This document shows, in pieces, positions 59,246 to 64,000 of a DNA stretch of 64,000 nucleotides. Position numbers and translations under genes: made by a program. Within the stretch, counting starts at the first letter, position 1. Every line of letters begins with the position of its first letter. The DNA lies in assembly GCF_000473325.1 (NCBI RefSeq), contig NZ_KI421513.1, positions 10,717-74,716 on the forward strand. Reading direction: 5' to 3'. This stretch comes from Leisingera caerulea DSM 24564 (GTDB lineage: Bacteria > Pseudomonadota > Alphaproteobacteria > Rhodobacterales > Rhodobacteraceae). The notes under the pieces were generated by a model that did no database searches, was not told the DNA's origin, and was given only the letters and a program-made list of their open reading frames with translations.

Positions 59246-60358
59246 ATGACTGGCCCCCGCTATACCCCGCTTGCCCTCTCCCTGCCCGCCGCCGTGCCCT
59301 TTGTCGGGCCGGAAACCCATGAGCGCGAGCGCGGCGCGCCTTTTGCCGCGCGGCTGGGGGCGAATGAAAACATTTTCGGCCCCTCGCCCAGGGCAGTGGA
59401 GGCGATGGCGCAAGCCGCCGCGGAGATCTGGAAATACGGCGATGCGCAAAGCCATGACCTGCGGCTGGCGCTGGCGGCGCATCACGGGGTGCAGCCGGAA
59501 AACATCATGGTCGGCGAAGGCATCGACGGCTTGCTTGGCTGCCTGGTGCGGCTGCTGATCGGCCAGGGCGACGCGGTGGTGACCTCGCTGGGGGCCTATC
59601 CGACGTTCAATTACCATGTCGCGGGATTTGGCGGGGTGATCCACACGGTGCCCTACAAGGACGACCGCGAGGATCTCGCGGCCCTTTTTGCCAGGGCGGC
59701 GGAGGTAGATGCCAGGATCGTGTATCTGGCCAATCCCGACAACCCGATGGGCAGCTGGCACAAGGGCGCAGACATTGCCGCGGCGCTGGACACGCTGCCG
59801 GAGGGCTGCCTGCTGCTGCTGGACGAGGCTTATGTGGAATGCGCGCCCGAAGGCACCGCGGCGCCTGTCAGCGCCGATGATCCCCGGGTGATCCGGATGC
59901 GGACCTTCTCCAAGGCTTATGGCATGGCCGGGGCGCGGGTGGGCTATGCGCTGGGGCATCCGGAGCTGATTGCCGCCTTCAACAAGGTGCGCAATCATTT
60001 CGGGATGAACCGGGCGGCGCAGGCCGGCGCGCTGGCGGCGCTGCAGGATCAGGACTGGCTGGCGCAGGTGCTGGCGCAGATCGAGGGCGCGCGGGCGAAG
60101 ATTGCAGAGATTGCCGCGCAAAACGGCCTGAGCGCCCTGCCCTCGGCCACCAACTTCGTGGCAATCGACTGCGGCCGGGACGGGGCATTTGCCAAGGCGG
60201 TGCTGGACTCGCTGGTGGATCAGGGCGTTTTCGTGCGGATGCCCTTTGCGGCGCCGCAGAACCGCTGCATCCGCGTCAGCTGCGGGCCGGACGCTGAGCT
60301 GGAGGCCTTTGCCGCCGCGCTGCCGCGGGCGCTGGAGGCTGCGCACGGGGCAGGCTGA
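59246..60358 (+). CDS. PLP-dependent aminotransferase, histidinol-phosphate type
   Basis: From ATG 59246 (MTGPRYTPLALSLPAAVPFV) the 370-aa fold-type I enzyme has AARLGANENIFGPSPRAVEA, GEGIDGLLGCLVRLLIGQGD, YLANPDNPMGSWHKGADIAA and the PLP Lys in RTFSKAYGMAGARVGYALG. Motifs are those of HisC/CobD relatives; with no his genes nearby it may act on another amino acid. Divergent from the crotonase gene. Confidence 0.88.
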   Translation: MTGPRYTPLALSLPAAVPFVGPETHERERGAPFAARLGANENIFGPSPRAVEAMAQAAAEIWKYGDAQSHDLRLALAAHHGVQPENIMVGEGIDGLLGCLVRLLIGQGDAVVTSLGAYPTFNYHVAGFGGVIHTVPYKDDREDLAALFARAAEVDARIVYLANPDNPMGSWHKGADIAAALDTLPEGCLLLLDEAYVECAPEGTAAPVSADDPRVIRMRTFSKAYGMAGARVGYALGHPELIAAFNKVRNHFGMNRAAQAGALAALQDQDWLAQVLAQIEGARAKIAEIAAQNGLSALPSATNFVAIDCGRDGAFAKAVLDSLVDQGVFVRMPFAAPQNRCIRVSCGPDAELEAFAAALPRALEAAHGAG

Positions 60359-60448
60359 ATCCCGCCAGCGGCACAGCACTCGCGGCGGTTTTACCGGACA
60401 TTCACCACTCCTGTACTACCATTTTACAGTAGTACCTGGAGATAAGTC

Positions 60449-60643
60449 ATGCGTGACCACGAACTGCCGGACGGCATGCCGGATTTCTTCACTGCCGCGA
60501 TCACTTTTGCCGGGATCAACCTGATGTGGATCTTCTTTGTGATCTGGGTGATGTACGGGATGGTTCCCGTGCTGGTGCTGGCGGTGCTGATCAACCATTT
60601 CATCACCCGGCTGGAAATCCGGCTGAACTCTCAGAAGGCGTGA
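60449..60643 (+). CDS. small membrane protein, 64 aa
   Basis: GGAGATAAGTC precedes the ATG. The product has an acidic start (MRDHELPDGMPDFFTA) and one or two membrane helices (FAGINLMWIFFVIWVMYGMV, PVLVLAVLINHFITRLEIRL). It looks real because of the ribosome site and hydrophobic pattern, but no family is recognised. Confidence 0.6.
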   Translation: MRDHELPDGMPDFFTAAITFAGINLMWIFFVIWVMYGMVPVLVLAVLINHFITRLEIRLNSQKA

Positions 60644-60673
60644 CGCCGCCCTGCGCCTGCAACCGGCTGCCTG

Positions 60674-61882
60674 CTAAGCGCCCGCCAGCGCGGCAGCGGC
60701 CGCTTCCAGCGCGCCTTTCCCATGCGGGATGTCCAGCGCCCTGAGGCCGGTTTCGATACCGCCCAAGAGGCCCATGATCATATGCCCGTTGACATGGCCC
60801 ATGTGGCCAAGCCGGAAGAAGCCGTGCCAGTCCGGGCTGCGGGGCGGCGCCATGCCCAGGCCGATGCCCAGGGTCAGGCCCAGGTTCTGCTCCAGCCACA
60901 TCCGCAGCTCAGTGCCCAGCGGCGATCCGATCCGCAGTGCGGTGACCGCGTGGGAACGCAAGGCGCGGTCCGGCACATTCATCCGCAGCGGGCCGTCGGC
61001 GCCCCAGGCCTCGCAAGCGGCCCAGATGGCGCGGGCCAGATGGGCGTGGCGGGCCCAGACCGCCTCCATCCCCTCGGCGTGGATCATGTCCAGCGCGGCG
61101 CGCAGCCCGTAGAGGTGATGGGTGGGCGCGGTGCCGCCGAAATACTGATAGAACTCCTCCGGGTTGGCGCGCGGCTCCCAGTCCCAGTAGCGGCTGATCC
61201 GCGGCAGTGCGCGGCGCGCTTCGGCGGCGCGGGCGTTGAAGAACACAATGCCCAGGCCCGCAGGCACCATCAGCCCCTTCTGGCAGGCGGTGATCATGAC
61301 GTCGACGCCCCAGCCGTCCATCTCGAACCGGTCGCAGCCGAGCGAGGCGATGCAATCGGCCATCAAAAGCGCCGGGTGGCCCGCGGCGTCCAGGGCCCGG
61401 CGCAGGGCGGCGACGTCGTTGCGGATCGAGCTGGAGGTGTCTGCATGCACCGCCAGCACCGCCTTGATGCGGTGGCCGGTGTCTGCGGCCAGCGCTGCGG
61501 CGATCCGGTCCATGTCCCAGGGCGCGTGATTGCCGAAGTCCAGGATGTCCGTCTCGACGCCCAGCCCCTGGGCCATTTCCGCCCAGCCGATACCAAACCG
61601 GCCCGAGGAGGGCACCAGCACCCTGTCGCCCGGCTGCAGGGTGTTCTGCAGCGCGGCCTCCCAGGCGCCGTGGCCGTTGGCGATATAGATCGCAACCTCA
61701 TGCTGCGTGCGCGCCACCCGGCGCAGATCGGGGATCAGGGTGGCGGTCATCTCCACCAGCTCGCCCGCGTAGATATTGGGAGAGGCCCGGTGCATCGCCT
61801 GCAGCACCTGGTCCGGAATGACCGAAGGCCCGGGGATGGCAAGGTAAGACCGGCCTGCCGACACGTTCACTGATCCGTTCAT
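60674..61882 (-). CDS. class V aminotransferase (alanine/serine-glyoxylate type)
   Basis: The 402-aa protein has AIPGPSVIPDQVLQAMHRAS, ANGHGAWEAALQNTLQPGDR, LAVHADTSSSIRNDVAALRR, DCIASLGCDRFEMDGWGVDV, and the PLP Lys in MITACQKGLMVPAGLGIVFF. This is the pattern of alanine-glyoxylate and serine-glyoxylate aminotransferases. The serine type would fit methylotrophic or photorespiratory glyoxylate use in marine bacteria. AGGGAACACC precedes the ATG. Confidence 0.9.
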   Translation of the reverse strand: MNGSVNVSAGRSYLAIPGPSVIPDQVLQAMHRASPNIYAGELVEMTATLIPDLRRVARTQHEVAIYIANGHGAWEAALQNTLQPGDRVLVPSSGRFGIGWAEMAQGLGVETDILDFGNHAPWDMDRIAAALAADTGHRIKAVLAVHADTSSSIRNDVAALRRALDAAGHPALLMADCIASLGCDRFEMDGWGVDVMITACQKGLMVPAGLGIVFFNARAAEARRALPRISRYWDWEPRANPEEFYQYFGGTAPTHHLYGLRAALDMIHAEGMEAVWARHAHLARAIWAACEAWGADGPLRMNVPDRALRSHAVTALRIGSPLGTELRMWLEQNLGLTLGIGLGMAPPRSPDWHGFFRLGHMGHVNGHMIMGLLGGIETGLRALDIPHGKGALEAAAAALAGA

Positions 61883-62090
61883 CTTAGGTGTTCCCTGCAG
61901 CGCGGAAGACGCCCCTGCCCGCCGCGGTTGATCTGTCCTGCCACACTAGCCGCACAACGCGCCGGGTCAATTCCGCAGAGCGCTGCGTCACGGCGAATTG
62001 CTTGCGCCCTGCTGCCCACCTGCTTAAATGGCGCAGGAACGACAGGGAAAGGCCCGCAATGACACGAATTTCCTGCCGGAAATCGCTGCA

Positions 62091-63956
62091 ATGAGTCAGA
62101 AACCGCACAAGTCCTCGAAGGAGCTGTTCGGCTGGCTGTGGCGCGGATACCTGCGTCATTACATCGGGCTGCTGGGCGTCGCCGTGATCTTTATGCTGGT
62201 GGAAGGCGCCACCATGGGCGCGCTTGGCTATATGATGCAGCCGATGTTCGACCTGGTGTTTGTCGCGGGCAATTCCGACGCGCTGGTCTGGGTCAGCCTG
62301 GCGTTTCTGGCGATCTTCACCCTGCGGGGCGTGTCCAGCGTCACCCAGAAGGTGCTGCTGAGCAAGGTATCGCAGACCTCTGCCGCGCATCTGCGCAAGG
62401 ACATGCTGGCGCGCCTGATCCGCCAGGACCCGGCATTTCACCAGCAGCACCCGCCGGGGCTGCTGATCCAGCGGGTGCAATCGGACGTCAATGCGATCAA
62501 CGCGGTCTGGCAGGCGGTGATCACCGGCGCGGGGCGCGATCTGGTGGCGCTGGTGGCGGTGCTGGGCGTGGCCTTCAGCATCGACTGGCGCTGGACCCTG
62601 ATCCTGCTGATCGGGGTGCCGGTGCTGCTGCTGCCGATCGCCTCGATCCAGCGCTATGTGCGCAAGAAGGCGTCGCGGGCGCGGGATCTGGGGGCTGATC
62701 TGGCGACCCGGCTGGACGAGATTTTCCACGGCATCGTGCCCGTCAAGCTGAACCGTCTGGAGGAGTATCAGGCCCGCCGGTTCGGCGAACGCCAGGACGA
62801 ATTTGTCCGCTCCGAGGTGAAGGCGGCCTTTGGCACCTCCTCGATCTCCGGGATGACCGACATCATGGCCGGTGTCGGCTTTATGGCGGTGCTGCTGTAT
62901 GGCGGCAATGAGATCATTGCCGGGGAAAAGACCGTCGGCCAATTCATGAGCTTTTTCACCTCGATCGGCCTGTCGTTTGAACCGATGCGGCGGCTGGCCA
63001 ATATCTCGGGCGTGTGGCAGGGCGCGGCGGCGGCGCTGGAGCGCATCAAGGAGCTGCTGGATGCGCCGATCCTGCTGAGCGAGCCTGCCGCGCCGAAGCC
63101 GGCGCCGGAGGGGCTGCCGGAAATCAAGCTGGAAGGCGTCGGCCTGGCCTATGGCGATGCCAGGATCCTGAACGGGCTGGCGCTGGAGGCCGAAGCGGGC
63201 AAGACCACTGCGCTGGTGGGCGCCTCGGGCGCGGGCAAATCGACGATCTTCAACCTGCTGACCCGGATGGTCGATCCGCAGACGGGGTCTGTTACCGTCG
63301 GCGGGGTTGAGGTCACCGATCTGAACACCGCGGATCTGCGCAGCCTGTTTTCGGTGGTGACGCAGGACGCGATGCTGTTTGACGAAACCTTGCGTGAAAA
63401 CATCGTGCTGGGGCGCACCGATGTGAGCGATGAGGAGCTGCAGGCGGCGCTGGACGCCTCGCATGTGGCGGATTTCCTGCCCAAGCTGGAGCATGGCCTG
63501 GAAACCCGCGTGGGCCCGCGCGGCTCTGCCCTGTCGGGCGGCCAGCGGCAGCGGGTGGTGATCGCGCGGGCGCTGCTGCGCAACACGCCGGTGCTGCTGC
63601 TGGACGAGGCGACCTCGGCCCTGGATGCGCAGTCGGAGAAGGTGGTGCAGCAGGCGCTGGACAAGCTGGCGGGCGGGCGCACGACGCTGGTGATCGCGCA
63701 TCGGCTGTCGACCATCCGCAACGCCGACAAGATCGTGGTGATGGACCGCGGCCAGGTTGTGGATCAGGGCAGCCATGACGAGCTGCTGGCGCGCGGCGGC
63801 ATCTATGCCGACCTCTACCGGCTGCAATTCCAGGACGGCAAGACGGTGGTGGACACCTCCAGCATCGCCGCCCAGGCGGAGCAGGTTCCGGAGGGCGCGG
63901 CGAACAACGGCAAGGAACGCTGGTTCCGCCGCTTTGCGCGCAAGGTGTTCGGGTAG
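62091..63956 (+). CDS. ABC transporter, fused permease/ATPase (MsbA-like exporter)
   Basis: ATG 62091 (MSQKPHKSSKELFGWLWRGY) is preferred over 62028. The 621-aa protein has six membrane helices (residues about 20-300), then an ATPase domain with Walker A VGASGAGKSTIFNLL, a Q-loop at VTQDAMLF, the signature SALSGGQRQRVVIARALLRN, Walker B VLLLDEATSALD and the switch HRLSTI. It is a type IV exporter related to MsbA, moving lipid or drug substrates; substrate unknown. Confidence 0.95.
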   Translation: MSQKPHKSSKELFGWLWRGYLRHYIGLLGVAVIFMLVEGATMGALGYMMQPMFDLVFVAGNSDALVWVSLAFLAIFTLRGVSSVTQKVLLSKVSQTSAAHLRKDMLARLIRQDPAFHQQHPPGLLIQRVQSDVNAINAVWQAVITGAGRDLVALVAVLGVAFSIDWRWTLILLIGVPVLLLPIASIQRYVRKKASRARDLGADLATRLDEIFHGIVPVKLNRLEEYQARRFGERQDEFVRSEVKAAFGTSSISGMTDIMAGVGFMAVLLYGGNEIIAGEKTVGQFMSFFTSIGLSFEPMRRLANISGVWQGAAAALERIKELLDAPILLSEPAAPKPAPEGLPEIKLEGVGLAYGDARILNGLALEAEAGKTTALVGASGAGKSTIFNLLTRMVDPQTGSVTVGGVEVTDLNTADLRSLFSVVTQDAMLFDETLRENIVLGRTDVSDEELQAALDASHVADFLPKLEHGLETRVGPRGSALSGGQRQRVVIARALLRNTPVLLLDEATSALDAQSEKVVQQALDKLAGGRTTLVIAHRLSTIRNADKIVVMDRGQVVDQGSHDELLARGGIYADLYRLQFQDGKTVVDTSSIAAQAEQVPEGAANNGKERWFRRFARKVFG

Positions 63957-64000
63957 TCATCATGACCTGTTCCGCCTGGCCGAAAGGCCGGGCAGCGCCC

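Noticed and set aside
61884..63827. 647-codon - strand frame opposite the ABC exporter
   Set aside because: Antisense to Walker A, signature and Walker B motifs of the exporter.

Overview
The window is high-GC alphaproteobacterial DNA. Its gene content points to the Roseobacter group (Rhodobacteraceae, something like Leisingera, Phaeobacter or Ruegeria): a cuyA L-cysteate sulfo-lyase with a cuyZ-like exporter, a TRAP transporter, DUF1217, DUF2842 and DUF983 proteins, and many short structured intergenic repeats. Assignments rest on protein motifs and memory of families; no search was run. I saw no tRNA, rRNA, CRISPR array or transposase.

Bases 1 to about 10,900 are one end of a prophage that continues off the left edge. 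A divergent immunity region (about 6,050-6,140) separates an XRE repressor on the + strand from a small Cro-like HTH gene on the - strand. The leftward arm carries an orphan DnaA domain IV protein, a DUF1376-like protein, an N6-adenine methyltransferase, a DUF1937-like protein and four 21-bp iteron-like repeats, which together look like a replication module. Between 3.5 and 5.5 kb there is a regulatory tangle: two - strand terminator hairpins immediately before the methyltransferase operon, two paralogous hairpins whose G.U pairs only work on the - strand, a + gene interrupted by an early TGA, and head-to-head overlapping small genes. The rightward arm carries DUF2303, ASCH and PrtN-like genes and ends in an AT-rich stretch that probably holds the attachment site; no integrase is visible.

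From 11 kb on the sequence is host chromosome. 11-18.8 kb: yfcG-type glutathione transferase, yciB, an EamA transporter, ftsY, a YhhN lysoplasmalogenase, and xseA divergent from purD. 19-24.2 kb: a DUF1217 repeat protein, a secreted FG-GAP protein coupled to a [2Fe-2S] ferredoxin, a stand-alone DnaE2 C-terminal fragment, a peptidoglycan-binding lipoprotein and a Crp/Fnr regulator. 24.5-31 kb: the membrane quality-control group hflK-hflC-DUF2065-degP, then gor and rpiA.

31-40 kb: a methyltransferase, a TRAP transporter operon (dctP-dctQ-dctM-hydrolase), two LysR regulators and cuyA-cuyZ. Together these look like uptake, desulfonation and sulfite export for the organosulfonate L-cysteate. 40-48 kb: GST-sdaA, another EamA transporter, thiamine pyrophosphokinase, a very acidic Ala/Glu-rich protein with a hexanucleotide microsatellite, DUF2842 and purA. 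48.9-52.9 kb: a cobalt-type nitrile hydratase operon (alpha, beta, accessory), secG and pyrG.

53-64 kb: a lower-GC coiled-coil orphan, a DUF983 gene divergent from a MocR-type regulator, DUF1992, class I fructose-bisphosphate aldolase, small membrane proteins, an enoyl-CoA hydratase, two aminotransferases and an MsbA-like ABC exporter. Three copies of a structured intergenic element (near 18.8, 20.9 and 53.9 kb) and two of a second hairpin repeat (42.5 and 48.4 kb) are scattered through the host part.
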